NCBI RefSeq assembly: GCF_014596515.1
Contig: NZ_MSJQ01000426.1
Location: 16,196 to 80,195, forward strand
Origin: Streptomyces sp. CBMA156
GTDB taxonomy: Bacteria; Actinomycetota; Actinomycetes; Streptomycetales; Streptomycetaceae
Direction of reading: 5' to 3'
DNA: 64,000 bases
Shown: one piece after another, positions 8,630-17,343 of the stretch
Numbering within the stretch: position 1 is the first letter of the stretch
How the letters are laid out: every line of letters begins with the position of its first letter
The notes under the pieces: generated by a model
Databases searched by the model: none
Told to the model about the DNA's origin: nothing
What the model saw: the letters and a program-made list of their open reading frames with translations, nothing else
Made by a program: the position numbers and the translations under genes

Positions 8630-8960
8630 GTTGATCAGCGTAGAGGACTTCAGCGGCTCCCACCACGGGCAGGGGGCACTCGAACGGCTGGTCCCAAGGT
8701 CCGATTGGCAGGAGCCAGTGCTGTCGCCCGAGGCGCGTGTAGGGCTGGGTTGGCTCGCCGAGAAGTGCTCGACGAGCCAACCCCTGTATCGGTCACGCCG
8801 CAGTCGGCTCCCAGCCGTAGCGAGAAAAGGCGGGACCGCCATCGCGGTGGGCGGCGAGCGCTTGTGTGGCCGTGGGGGACGCCGGCTCGGGGAGGTAGTT
8901 GGCGAGAACCCGGCGGGCGGTGAGGTGCTTGTCGGGTTCGATGTTGGTTGGCGAGTTCGT
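8630..8960 (-). other. frame-disrupted coding-like stretch upstream of the nuclease-like gene
   Basis: No intact gene spans this stretch, but the minus strand has protein-like segments in two frames: EPDKHLTARRVLANYLPEP down to a TGA at 8793-8795; then RDRYRGWLVEHF in the downstream gene's frame; then GEPTQPYTRLGRQHW and PFECPLPVVGAAEVL back in the first frame; then the downstream frame from about 8650. Third-position GC agrees with each switch. This could be the broken N-terminal part of the 8021-8629 protein or a remnant of a separate gene. A TTG at 8780 with CAGGGG before it is another conceivable start in the wrong frame. Confidence 0.4.
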
Positions 8961-9038
8961 CCGTCCAATTGTCGGAAGGTCGGCTGAAACCTCCTGAACC
9001 GACCGCTTCGGTCGCTCGGCTCCGCTAGCCTGCGTGGC

Positions 9039-10100
9039 GTGACAGACGCGACTTTCGACGCCGCGAGCAGTCCGCGGTACAGCGAGATCGCAGAGGATCT
9101 GGCGGTTCTCGGCGAGGCCTTCGGGCTGGGTGAGGTTCGGGAGCGCCGCTTCCTGTTGGACGGGTTGATGAACGGGAACTGGCGGCTGGATACGGTCGAG
9201 GGCTCGTTCGCGTTGAAGCGGATCATCGATGTGCCGCTGTCGCTGGCTCGCCGGAACCTGGCTGTGCTGGCGGAGCTGGCCGACGACGGCCTGCCGGTGG
9301 GCAGGGCACGGGCCTCCTCGGCTGGGGACGCGGTGGTCGAGGTCGCCGGCCGCGGGTACTGCCTGCTTCCGTGGATGGAGGGGAGCCACCTACCGGGTAC
9401 GACGCTTTCGGTTGGGCAGGCCGGTGACCTTGGCGTTCTCCTGGGTCGGATCCATCGGAGCTTGAACGATGAGCGGATGGCCGGCCTGTTGCCGCCGGGG
9501 CCGCAGCGGGTGACCGTCTCGGTGACCACGCCCGCTGCGGCTCGCGAGGAGGCGGATCGTTTCCTGGCGTTGATCGCACGCTTGGAGAGCCGGACGGCGT
9601 TCGACGTCGAAGCAGCCTCGGCGTTGGCCGAGCGCAAGGCGCTGCTGGACAAGTACGGGCACGAGCGCCCAGCCAGCGAGGTGGCGGTCGGCCCGGTGGG
9701 GTGGACGCACGGTGACGTGCAGCACCGGAACGTGCTGTGGCGGAACGGTGAGATCGCCGGGGTGATCGACTGGGACCGGATTCGGGTGCGGCCGTTCGGC
9801 GAGGAGGTCGCCCGCACCGCCACGGTGCAGTTCGGCGGTGAGGACGGCTTCCTCGATCTGGAGCGGACCTCCGCGTTCGTGGCCGGCTACCGGTCGGTGG
9901 TGCCGATCCCGGTGCCGGCCTTGGCGGACGCGGTGGAGCGGCTGTGGTGGAAGCGCATGTCGGACTACTGGCAGCTGGTCTTCCACTACGACCGCGACGA
10001 CCACTCCTGCGACCACCTGTTCCTGCCCGCCGAGCGCTTCCTGGCCTGGTGGACGGAGCGGCGCGAGGGCGTGCAGGAGGCGTTCGCGGCTATGCCGTGA
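9039..10100 (+). CDS. APH/choline-kinase-family phosphotransferase
   Basis: The 353-residue protein has the kinase signature THGDVQHRNVLW (H224-G-D226, catalytic Asp 226) followed by GVIDWDRIR, the metal-binding DWD segment. The N lobe has LDGLMNGNWRLDTVEGSFALKRI, where K would contact ATP. It phosphorylates a hydroxyl of a small molecule (sugar, aminoglycoside, amino alcohol); the substrate is unknown. A -10-like TAGCCT sits 7 bases before the GTG start at 9039, so the transcript may be leaderless. It converges on the DegT gene with an 11-bp 3' overlap, and may act on the same sugar product or provide self-resistance. Confidence 0.8.
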   Translation: MTDATFDAASSPRYSEIAEDLAVLGEAFGLGEVRERRFLLDGLMNGNWRLDTVEGSFALKRIIDVPLSLARRNLAVLAELADDGLPVGRARASSAGDAVVEVAGRGYCLLPWMEGSHLPGTTLSVGQAGDLGVLLGRIHRSLNDERMAGLLPPGPQRVTVSVTTPAAAREEADRFLALIARLESRTAFDVEAASALAERKALLDKYGHERPASEVAVGPVGWTHGDVQHRNVLWRNGEIAGVIDWDRIRVRPFGEEVARTATVQFGGEDGFLDLERTSAFVAGYRSVVPIPVPALADAVERLWWKRMSDYWQLVFHYDRDDHSCDHLFLPAERFLAWWTERREGVQEAFAAMP

Positions 10101-11298
10101 GCACGGTGCGGGACAGGACGGTGGCGAGGGCCTCGGCGACCTGCTCCATGTAGTCCGGAGCCGGGATCTGCGGCACCTTCATCACGATCATCTGGCGCAG
10201 GGCCTTGTAGTAGTTCGGCAGCGAGTCCCTGCTCGGCGGCTCGTACGGGCTGTCGGCGAGGTGAGGCCAGTAGCGGGCCGCCAGGTCGAGGCGTTGCAGC
10301 AGCGGCGTCTGCGTCCAGTCCTCGTACTGGGAACGGACGGGGATGCCGGCGGCCCGGCACCTCTCGTGCAGCGTCTTCGGGTCGGGCACGCGGACGTTGA
10401 TCGTCAGCGGGGTGCCGTACCAGCCGCGGACGGAGAGTTCGCCGATCTCCGGCCAGGCGACGGGCGCGTCGTACTCCTCCAGGGCCTGGCGGAGGGTGGC
10501 CAGGTTCTGCTCGGCGGCCAGCATCCGGTCCGGCAACGAGCGGAGCTGCTGGCGGGCGATGACGGCGGAGAGGGCGGGCATCCGGTACTTGTAGGCGGCC
10601 CCAGTGCCGGCGAGCGGCCTCAGCTCGGGAAGGGTGAGCTCGTCGGCCAGCCGGGCGGGGTGGTGGCCGAGGGTGAGGGCGCGCTCGTAGACCTCCCGGT
10701 CGGAGGTGGTGAGAACGCCTCCTTCGCCGCCGGAGACGGACTTGGATTCCTGGAGGCTGAAGCACCCAGCGGCGCCCCAGGAGCCGACGGCCCGGCCCTG
10801 GTAGAGGGCTCCGTGGGCGTGCGAACAGTCCTCGACGATCGGCAGGTCGGTGGCCTTGGCGAGCTGGTCCATGCGAGCGGGGATGCCCCAGGTGTGGGTG
10901 GCGAGGACGGCGGAGCATTCGTCGGCGACCTGGGCGACCGCAGTCGCGGCGATGTTGGGGCTGTCCGGCTCGATGTCGCAGAAGACGGGGTAGCTGCCCG
11001 CCTGGAAGACGGCGGTGATGGCGGAGATCCAGGTCATCGGGGAGACGGCGACGCCGGCTTCGGGGTTGGCGCCGACCGCGTGGAGTGCGGCGTGCAGGGA
11101 GGCCGTGCCGGAGTTGAACGACAGCGCGTGGCGGGTGCCGGTAAGGCGGGAGAAGGCGGCTTCGAGGGCGTTGGTGGCCGGGCCGCGGTTGATCTCGGAG
11201 AGGTGCCCGTCATCGAGGAGCTTGAGGACGGCGTCCTTCTCGGCCTGCCCGTACTTGGGCTCGCGGGGGAACGGGAGGCTGACCTTGAGGTCGTTCAT
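10090..11298 (-). CDS. DegT/DnrJ/EryC1/StrS-family PLP sugar aminotransferase
   Basis: The 402-residue protein shows the family hallmarks: GTASLHAAL phosphate site (residues 64-72), D157 in IVEDCSHAHGA for the PLP ring nitrogen, and FSLQESKSVSGGEGG with K186 as the Schiff-base lysine. These enzymes install an amino group on a keto-sugar or keto-cyclitol. It is the last gene of a seven- or eight-gene operon with a Gfo/Idh/MocA dehydrogenase, and that pair is the usual oxidise-then-transaminate logic of kanosamine and aminocyclitol pathways. The start at 11298 is an ATG 29 bp after the APH gene stop. Substrate is not deducible. Confidence 0.88.
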   Translation of the reverse strand: MNDLKVSLPFPREPKYGQAEKDAVLKLLDDGHLSEINRGPATNALEAAFSRLTGTRHALSFNSGTASLHAALHAVGANPEAGVAVSPMTWISAITAVFQAGSYPVFCDIEPDSPNIAATAVAQVADECSAVLATHTWGIPARMDQLAKATDLPIVEDCSHAHGALYQGRAVGSWGAAGCFSLQESKSVSGGEGGVLTTSDREVYERALTLGHHPARLADELTLPELRPLAGTGAAYKYRMPALSAVIARQQLRSLPDRMLAAEQNLATLRQALEEYDAPVAWPEIGELSVRGWYGTPLTINVRVPDPKTLHERCRAAGIPVRSQYEDWTQTPLLQRLDLAARYWPHLADSPYEPPSRDSLPNYYKALRQMIVMKVPQIPAPDYMEQVAEALATVLSRTVLTA

Positions 11299-11327
11299 GG
11301 CGTCCTTCCAGTCGGGAGCGGGGCTGC

Positions 11328-12296
11328 CTACGGGCGGCGACGCCCGGAGGAGTGCGGATCGGGGGCGATGCGGGGGACGGCGGTGAGGTGGCCGTGGTCG
11401 AGGTCGTCGAGGTCGGCCTGGATCTGGGCGGCCCGGAGCCGCACCATGTCCTGGTCGTCGCAGGAGGCGTGGAAGTGCAGGAGCGAGACCGCGATGCGCA
11501 GGCGGAACAGGACGAGCGGCAGCAGGCTCTCGGCGGGCAACGGCCCGTCGAAGTAGCCGGCGAGGAGGGCCTCGGTCATCGGGGCGGGCTCGCGCAGGGA
11601 CCAGCCGGCGAGTTCGGCCAGCGGGTCGCCGCCGCGGGCGCTCTCCAGGTCGACGACTCCGGTGATGTGGCGGCCGTCGGTGAAGAGGTGGCGGCCGACC
11701 CAGTCGCCGTGCAGGAGCTTGGGTGCCGTCGCCGGGAGGCGGTCGGCTCCGGCTTCGAGGACAAGGCGGGTGCGGTTCAGCAGTCCGGGCAGGTCGAGGC
11801 CGACCAGGTTGGGGGTGCGGCGGGCAGGTAGGGCGAGGAACCAGCCCTGGATGGTGGCGTGTTGGCCGATGCCGTGCCCGTCGAGCTGACCGAAGCTGCT
11901 GACCTCGACGGTGTGCAGGCGGCGAAGGACCTCCCCGGCTCCGGCTGTGGCGTCCCGGTCCTGCGGCTGTGGCGGCTCCGCTTCGATCGGCCGACCCGGG
12001 CAACGGGTCTCGACGCACGCCTCTCGGCTGTACCAGAGGACGTGGGCGGCGGGGATTCCCGCTTCTCGCATCCGGGCTGAGGCCCAGGCGGCGGTCGGGT
12101 AGCGCGAGCGGCTGCCTGCGCGGCGGACCTTGACGACCAGTTCGTCGCCGTCGCGAGTGGTGGCGGCGAAGGGGAGGCTGTCCGTTCCGGACCGCAGGGG
12201 CGTGAAGCGCGCGTCAGTAGCGTCGAAGGCGGATGCGGCGAGCGCGTCGAGCAGCAGCGGGTGCGGGCGGTCGATCACGGCGTCACGAGCGGACAT
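11328..12296 (-). CDS. APH-family small-molecule kinase
   Basis: The 322-residue protein has LLHGDWVGRHLF (catalytic HGD; the usual downstream Asn of HGDxxxxN is replaced by H/L) and ITGVVDLESARGGDP for the second metal ligand, with DELVVKVRR as the nucleotide-binding lysine strand. It differs from the 9039 kinase in length and sequence, so the cargo encodes two kinases. Its start overlaps the Gfo/Idh/MocA gene by 14 bp. A role in phosphorylating a sugar intermediate, or in self-protection by phosphorylating the product, fits the operon. The altered Asn position means activity is not certain. Confidence 0.75.
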   Translation of the reverse strand: MSARDAVIDRPHPLLLDALAASAFDATDARFTPLRSGTDSLPFAATTRDGDELVVKVRRAGSRSRYPTAAWASARMREAGIPAAHVLWYSREACVETRCPGRPIEAEPPQPQDRDATAGAGEVLRRLHTVEVSSFGQLDGHGIGQHATIQGWFLALPARRTPNLVGLDLPGLLNRTRLVLEAGADRLPATAPKLLHGDWVGRHLFTDGRHITGVVDLESARGGDPLAELAGWSLREPAPMTEALLAGYFDGPLPAESLLPLVLFRLRIAVSLLHFHASCDDQDMVRLRAAQIQADLDDLDHGHLTAVPRIAPDPHSSGRRRP

Positions 12297-13251
12297 CGGG
12301 CACCTCCGGCACCGGGACGGAGCGGCGGCTGGCGGCAGACTGGAGGGCGGCGTCCAGCAGGGCGATGGAGCCGAGGTTGCCGGCGGCGGGGACGGGCACG
12401 ATGCCGGGCTGGTGAAGGGCGTCCACCATGGCGGTGATGCGCCGCTGGTAGGCAGGCGGCTCGGCCTCGGTCGTCTTGTGCCTGTCGGCGGGGTTCGAGG
12501 CCCAGCGCGCGGCGAAGCCTCGGGCTTCCACCCACCAGTTGCCGTTGGCGTCGGTCCGTAGGAGCGAGTCGAAGATGTAGCCGCCCCGGTAGGTGAACAG
12601 GGAGCCGTCGGCGAACCGCACGGTGATCGTGGCGATCGAGCTGTGCGAGGCGAGGAAGCCTGTCGGCGTCTCGGTGCAGGTGACCTCGGTCGGCGGTGCG
12701 GTGATCAGGGTGCGGACCTGGTCGAAGGCGTGCACCGCGAGGTCGGTGGTGACGGGCAGGTGCTGGCTCCTGCGGAAGCCGGGGCCGGGCAGGGTGACGA
12801 GGGCGTCGGCGGCGACGGCGAAGGGCGGCCGGCCGCCGAGGCGGACCGTGTCGCGGAAGGCGAGGAAGCCGGGGTCGGCGCCGCGGTTCTGCATGACGGC
12901 CAGCAGCAGGCCGCGCTCGCGGGCGAGGTGGACGAGGTCGAGAGCGTCGGGCAGGTTCAGGGCCAGGGGCTTCTCGGTCAGGACGTGGAGGCCGTGGGCG
13001 AGGGCTTCGCGGCTGACGCGGTAGTGGTGGTCGGGCGGGGTGAGGTTGACGACGACGTCCACCTGGGCCAGCGCGAGCGCCTCGTCGAGCGTCGTGGCGA
13101 ACGCCGGGGTCAGCTCGTATCGGTCCGCGAGAGCCCGCGCCGCCTGCTGGTCGGGGTCGGCGAGGGCGGCGATCTCGATGCGGCCGTCGGCGAGCAGGGA
13201 TCGGACCCAGCGGCTGGCGATGGCGCCGCAGCCGATCAGTGCGGCCTTCAT
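12283..13251 (-). CDS. Gfo/Idh/MocA-family NAD(P)-dependent sugar dehydrogenase
   Basis: The 322-residue protein starts with a Rossmann motif (ALIGCGAIASRW, residues 4-15). It carries the family EKP triad (HVLTEKPLAL, E93-K94-P95) and the downstream His/Asp region (TTDLAVHAFDQV). It probably oxidises or reduces a sugar or cyclitol hydroxyl, supplying the ketone for the DegT aminotransferase two genes downstream. The ATG at 13251 overlaps the kinase stop as ATGA, so translation is coupled. Confidence 0.85.
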   Translation of the reverse strand: MKAALIGCGAIASRWVRSLLADGRIEIAALADPDQQAARALADRYELTPAFATTLDEALALAQVDVVVNLTPPDHHYRVSREALAHGLHVLTEKPLALNLPDALDLVHLARERGLLLAVMQNRGADPGFLAFRDTVRLGGRPPFAVAADALVTLPGPGFRRSQHLPVTTDLAVHAFDQVRTLITAPPTEVTCTETPTGFLASHSSIATITVRFADGSLFTYRGGYIFDSLLRTDANGNWWVEARGFAARWASNPADRHKTTEAEPPAYQRRITAMVDALHQPGIVPVPAAGNLGSIALLDAALQSAASRRSVPVPEVPDVRS

Positions 13252-13865
13252 GATGCCTCCCGCTGTGGGTGTTCGCCGGCCTGGTGGCGGCGGATGTGGT
13301 CGAGGGCGCGTGCGGCGAGTTCCTCGGGTGAGCCGGTGGTGGTGTCGAGTCGGACGACGGCCGGGGCGAGCGGGTGGTCGAAGTAGGCGTTGAAGTGCTC
13401 GCTGAAGTGGCGGTCGTAGAAGATCGTCGGCATGCCCTTGCGCAGGCGGGCCCGGCGGGCGAGCACGTCCGGGTCGGCGGTGAGCATGATCGTCAGGTCG
13501 GGCATTGCCACGGCCTTGCTGGTGACCGTGTGTTGGGCCTGGTCGTCGCAGTCGAAGCCGTTCATCCGGCCGACGGCGTGCGCGTGGGCGAGGAGGGTGT
13601 CCACGGTGCGGTCGAGGATCACGTCCCGGCCCTCGGCAGCGGCCTGCCTGGCCCGGCTGAGTCGCAGGTCCTCGACGTCCAGGAACTGGGCGATGTTGGC
13701 CAGTTGGTGGTCCGCGGTGAAGGGCTCCGGGGTCGGCAGCCGGGTGGGGTCGGGGCTGGCGTGGAAGTAACAGGGGATGACGGTGGGCTGGTCGAGGTGA
13801 GGGGCGAGCATGGCGGCCAGCGTGGTCTTGCCGACGCAGCTGACGCCCTCGATACCGAGGATCAC
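13248..13865 (-). CDS. P-loop nucleoside/nucleotide-kinase-like protein
   Basis: The 205-residue protein has Walker A GVSCVGKTT (residues 7-15), a DR motif (VILDRTVDTLLAHAHA), a Walker B-like strand (DLTIMLTADP) and an Arg-rich lid (RRARLRKGM). This is the layout of thymidylate/deoxynucleoside kinases and related cargo kinases. In a sugar operon it might phosphorylate a nucleoside or sugar, or act as a small-molecule kinase. The GTG start overlaps the glycosyltransferase stop as GTGA. Specificity is unknown. Confidence 0.75.
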   Translation of the reverse strand: MILGIEGVSCVGKTTLAAMLAPHLDQPTVIPCYFHASPDPTRLPTPEPFTADHQLANIAQFLDVEDLRLSRARQAAAEGRDVILDRTVDTLLAHAHAVGRMNGFDCDDQAQHTVTSKAVAMPDLTIMLTADPDVLARRARLRKGMPTIFYDRHFSEHFNAYFDHPLAPAVVRLDTTTGSPEELAARALDHIRRHQAGEHPQREAS

Positions 13866-15388
13866 AGTGTCTCCCTGTCCGTGGTGGCGAGCTGGTCCGT
13901 GCGGCGGTTGCTCTTGGGAGCGAGCGCCGAGTGCCTGGTGCCTGCCACGGCCCAGCGGCCGAGGGCGGTCATCGGGCCGATGCTCTTGAGCAGCAGCCCG
14001 GCCAGGATTTCCGCGCTCTGCGTGGCGGTCTCCCGTATGGCCAGCGGACGGCCTTCGGCCTCGGCGAGTAGGCGGACCGGTGCGACGGTGGCCGCCCAGA
14101 GCGCGACCGTGGCCGTTGCCCGGACCGGTAGGCGCGTGCGCGGTCCAAGCGCCAGGGCCAGGCAGGCTGCCGTCGCAGGCGAGACCAGCAGCCAGGCCAT
14201 CCCCCGGTAGGCGCCGATGGTGAGCGCCGCTGCGTGGTCGAGGCGGCTGCCATGGCCCTGGGCGTGCCAACGGGCGGCGCACTGCGGGTAGTCGAGGTAG
14301 CTCTGGAACCAGCGCTCGCTCTGGAACAGCAGCTCTGGCAGGTACTCGGCCGCCGGCACGGTGGTGGTGAAGGGGAGACTGTCGACCGGCATGCCGCCCA
14401 GGGTGAGCCGGTAGCCGAAGGCGACGTCGTCGAGGACAGTGAAGGTGGGCAGCCCGCCGACCTGCCGGAAGACGTCGGTGCGGACGAGCAGGCCGTGGCC
14501 GACGGTCTGAGCGAGGCCCCGAAGGCCGGGCCGCGTGTGGCGGACGGACTCGGCGTACCGGCGGAGGTTGGGGATCTCGCGGCGGAGAGTCCACAGAGTC
14601 TGCGCTCGGGCGGCGCTTCGGCACAGGGCCCGCTCCCACCAGTTGTCGGCGGCGTCCTGGGTGGCAAAGCGGGCGGACTGCTGGACGACGCAGGGCAGTT
14701 CGCCGTCCTCCGCTCGTCGGCGGGCCAGGAACTCGGCGGTGCGTCGCAGCAACTCACAGCTCGGACGGGAATCCACGTCGTAGACGGCGACGTACTCCTC
14801 GGCCGAGTCGGCCGCGAGCTGTTCGACGACGGCGTTCACCTGCGCGGCCTTCCGCCCGTCGCCCTCGTAGTGGACGTGCCGGACCACCGGCTCCCGGAGG
14901 CGCGCGATCTCGCTCGCGATGACGTCCGCCGTGGTGGGGAAGGCCGACAGGACCTCGGCGGCTGCCGTCCGGGTGAGCGTGCGTTCGCCGGTCTTGGCCA
15001 GGGCTTCGGCGAGGGCGGTCAGCTCGTCGTCGGTCAGCTGTGGGAAGCGCTGTACCGTGAGGTCGGTCGCCGTCGCCCCGGCGAGCCGGCCGACGAGGTG
15101 AGCGCGTTCGCGCTCCTCGCGCGCCGTGGACACCAGGGTCAGCGTCGAACCCGGGAAGTCGCGCAGGAGCGGCACGAACCACGCCAGCGCACCGGCGACG
15201 TGCTGCTGCTCGCGCAGCACCGGAATGACGACGTGCAGCACCACCGGCTCCACCACCGAGAGCTGGGTCGGCCGGTCGACCCGCGCCAGCGTCTGGCGGA
15301 CCTGCCACAACCCGTTCACGTTGCGCGCGGCCACGGCGGCGGCGACCCACCAGGACGGCCGCCGCCAGAACGGCTTCCGGCCGTTCAC
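13862..15388 (-). CDS. membrane-associated family-2-like glycosyltransferase
   Basis: The protein has 508 residues from the GTG at 15388 (GTGA overlap with the GT8 gene). A GT-A domain is suggested by LHVVIPVLREQQHVAGAL near residue 50, a DVDSRPSC segment in place of DxD around residue 190, and a downstream FTVLDDVAFGYRL acceptor-site acidic motif. A hydrophobic C-terminal third (GMAWLLVSPATAACLALAL) suggests membrane attachment. Such enzymes transfer a sugar from a nucleotide donor to a lipid or small-molecule acceptor. The position between GT8 and the kinase implies that the pathway builds an oligosaccharide-like product. Confidence 0.72.
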   Translation of the reverse strand: MNGRKPFWRRPSWWVAAAVAARNVNGLWQVRQTLARVDRPTQLSVVEPVVLHVVIPVLREQQHVAGALAWFVPLLRDFPGSTLTLVSTAREERERAHLVGRLAGATATDLTVQRFPQLTDDELTALAEALAKTGERTLTRTAAAEVLSAFPTTADVIASEIARLREPVVRHVHYEGDGRKAAQVNAVVEQLAADSAEEYVAVYDVDSRPSCELLRRTAEFLARRRAEDGELPCVVQQSARFATQDAADNWWERALCRSAARAQTLWTLRREIPNLRRYAESVRHTRPGLRGLAQTVGHGLLVRTDVFRQVGGLPTFTVLDDVAFGYRLTLGGMPVDSLPFTTTVPAAEYLPELLFQSERWFQSYLDYPQCAARWHAQGHGSRLDHAAALTIGAYRGMAWLLVSPATAACLALALGPRTRLPVRATATVALWAATVAPVRLLAEAEGRPLAIRETATQSAEILAGLLLKSIGPMTALGRWAVAGTRHSALAPKSNRRTDQLATTDRETL

Positions 15389-16263
15389 CCGGCGCCTCCC
15401 GAGCCGACGTAGTCGTGGAACAGCCGGTAGGTGTCCCGGAGCTGGCCTTCCGGGTAGCTGTCCTGCCACGGCTTGTCGGGGCCAGCGAAGTGCACCAGGG
15501 CGGCGGTCGCCTCGTCCTCCAGGAGCTGGGCGAGCGGGCTGTCCGCCTCGGCGTAGTGGATGAACCCGGGCTGGGCGGCCTGAGGGGACATGGCGAAGGT
15601 GTTCCAACGCCTGTCCAGCCGGTGCCAGTTGTCGTCGACAGACCAGTTCAGCGCGTCCTGGTCCCAGAACCGGACCTTGTCCGGGTGCTCGGACAGGAAC
15701 TGCCTGGACCGCTCGAAGACGCCGAGCCGCTGGCAGCGGTCGAGGTCGATGAGCATGACGCCGCTGTTGAAGTAGTCCCTGCCGTACGGGACGCCGAGCT
15801 TCTCCCAGCCGGGCAGCTGGATGCCCCGGCCGATGACCGGGTTCTGCGGGTCTCGCACCGCGCCGATCGGGCGCCCGTCGAGGGACTGCCGCAGCAGCGG
15901 ACGCAGGTCCCCGAGTACCAGGGTGTCGGCGTCCAGGTAGAGCACCCGGCGTTCGTCGGGGATGACCTCCGGGATGGCCAGGCGCACGTACACCGCGCCG
16001 CTCACCCAGTCGGAGACCGGGTAGCGCGGGTCGGTCATGGGCGCCGGCCGCAGCTCGGTCCGCAGGCCCATGCGGTCGGCGTCCCGCAGGATCGCCTGGC
16101 GATTGGCGTCGCTGATCTGCTGGTCGAGGACGATCAGTCGGAGCTCGTCGACGCTGCCCGGGTGGGCGGCGGCGATCGAGTGCATCAGCGTCCGCAGCGG
16201 GCGGGCGTATCCGTCGTCGATCCCGCAGACGAGCGCGGGCAGCGGGTGGGAAGCGGTGGTCAC
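15385..16263 (-). CDS. glycosyltransferase family 8
   Basis: The 292-residue protein shows the GT8 pattern: DELRLIVLDQQIS, then VLYLDADTLVLGDL (DxD, residues 111-113, metal and nucleotide-sugar binding), YFNSGVMLIDLDRC, and the C-terminal HFAGPDKPW. Family members are retaining enzymes using UDP-glucose, UDP-galactose or UDP-galacturonate. The GTG start at 16263 overlaps the epimerase stop (GTGA), so both are made together. The UXS-like partner upstream may supply its UDP-sugar. Confidence 0.88.
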   Translation of the reverse strand: MTTASHPLPALVCGIDDGYARPLRTLMHSIAAAHPGSVDELRLIVLDQQISDANRQAILRDADRMGLRTELRPAPMTDPRYPVSDWVSGAVYVRLAIPEVIPDERRVLYLDADTLVLGDLRPLLRQSLDGRPIGAVRDPQNPVIGRGIQLPGWEKLGVPYGRDYFNSGVMLIDLDRCQRLGVFERSRQFLSEHPDKVRFWDQDALNWSVDDNWHRLDRRWNTFAMSPQAAQPGFIHYAEADSPLAQLLEDEATAALVHFAGPDKPWQDSYPEGQLRDTYRLFHDYVGSGGAG

Positions 16264-17285
16264 GAGGTGCTCCTTCCGGGGGTGGCGGTGGCCTGATGGG
16301 GGAAGTGCTTCTCGGCCCAGTCGAGGGTCCGGCGCAGGCCGTCGCGCAGGTGGGTGGTGGGCTCCCAGTCGAGGTGGGCGCGGGCCGAGGCGATGTCGGG
16401 GCAGCGGCGCTTCGGGTCGTCGGCGGGCAGCGGGACGAACGTGATCGCGGACGAGGAACCGACCAGCGCCCGGATCTCCTCGGCGAGCCGGAGCATGGTG
16501 ATCTCGTGCGGGTTGCCCAGGTTCACCGGGTCGGTGTGGTCCGCCGCGGCGGCGGCGAGCAGGCCCTCGACAGTGTCCGCCACGAAGCACAGCGAACGGG
16601 TCTGGCTGCCGTCGCCGGCCACTGTGATCGGCTCGCCCGCCAGTGCCTGCCGGATGAAGGCGGGCACCGCGCGGCCGTCGTCGGCACGCATCCTCGGCCC
16701 GTAGGTGTTGAAGATCCGCACGATGCGGGTGCGGGTGCCGCCGGAGCGCTGGAAGCAGGAGGTCAGAGCCTCGGCGTACCGCTTGGCCTCGTCGTACACA
16801 CTCCGAGGGCCCACGGGGTTCACGTTGCCCCAGTAGCGCTCGGGCTGTGGGTGGACGAGCGGGTCGCCGTAGACCTCGGAGGTCGACGCGAGCAGGAACC
16901 GGGCCCGCTTGGCCTCGGCCAGCTCCAGGGCGTTGAGCGTGCCCATCGCGCCGACCTTCAGGGTGGCCAGCGGGTGGCGGGCGTAGTCGAGCGGCGACGC
17001 GGGCGAGGCCAGGTGGAAGACGAAGTCCACCGGCCCGACCACGCCGAACGGCTGAGTGACATCGTCGGTCTGGAAGCGGAAGCCGCCGGCCGAACGCAGG
17101 CCCGAGAGGTTGTCGAGGCGGCCGGTCAGCAGGTTGTCGACGCCGATCACCTCCGCACCCAGGTCGAGCAGGCGCTCGCACAGGTGCGAACCGATGAACC
17201 CGGCGGCCCCGGTGACGACGGCGGTACGGCGGGCGAAGGCGCTGGTCACTGCCGTGGGCGGCAGTGGTTCTTGCGGGTAGGACAC
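16260..17285 (-). CDS. NAD-dependent epimerase/dehydratase, UDP-glucuronate decarboxylase (UXS)-like
   Basis: The 341-residue SDR protein has GAAGFIGSH (residues 26-34), the catalytic Y164-x3-K168 (VYDEAKRY) and a Ser/Thr site (ASTSEVYGDP). The stretches DNLLTGR and RIFNTYGPRMRADDGR are typical of the UDP-xylose synthase/UDP-glucuronate decarboxylase branch. It would make a UDP-pentose or 4-keto-pentose donor for the downstream glycosyltransferases. The GTG at 17285 follows an excellent RBS (GGAGGAG). It is the first enzyme of the coupled operon running to 10090. Confidence 0.85.
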   Translation of the reverse strand: MSYPQEPLPPTAVTSAFARRTAVVTGAAGFIGSHLCERLLDLGAEVIGVDNLLTGRLDNLSGLRSAGGFRFQTDDVTQPFGVVGPVDFVFHLASPASPLDYARHPLATLKVGAMGTLNALELAEAKRARFLLASTSEVYGDPLVHPQPERYWGNVNPVGPRSVYDEAKRYAEALTSCFQRSGGTRTRIVRIFNTYGPRMRADDGRAVPAFIRQALAGEPITVAGDGSQTRSLCFVADTVEGLLAAAAADHTDPVNLGNPHEITMLRLAEEIRALVGSSSAITFVPLPADDPKRRCPDIASARAHLDWEPTTHLRDGLRRTLDWAEKHFPHQATATPGRSTS

Positions 17286-17343
17286 GGTGCTTTCTCCTCC
17301 AACTCGCTGGCGGGTGGCGGGCTGAGCACAGAGCCGTGGCTCC

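Noticed and set aside
12593..15412. Long plus-strand frames opposite the sugar operon
   Set aside because: Their composition (Val/Gly/Glu/Arg-rich) and lack of motifs mark them as mirror frames of the minus-strand enzymes.
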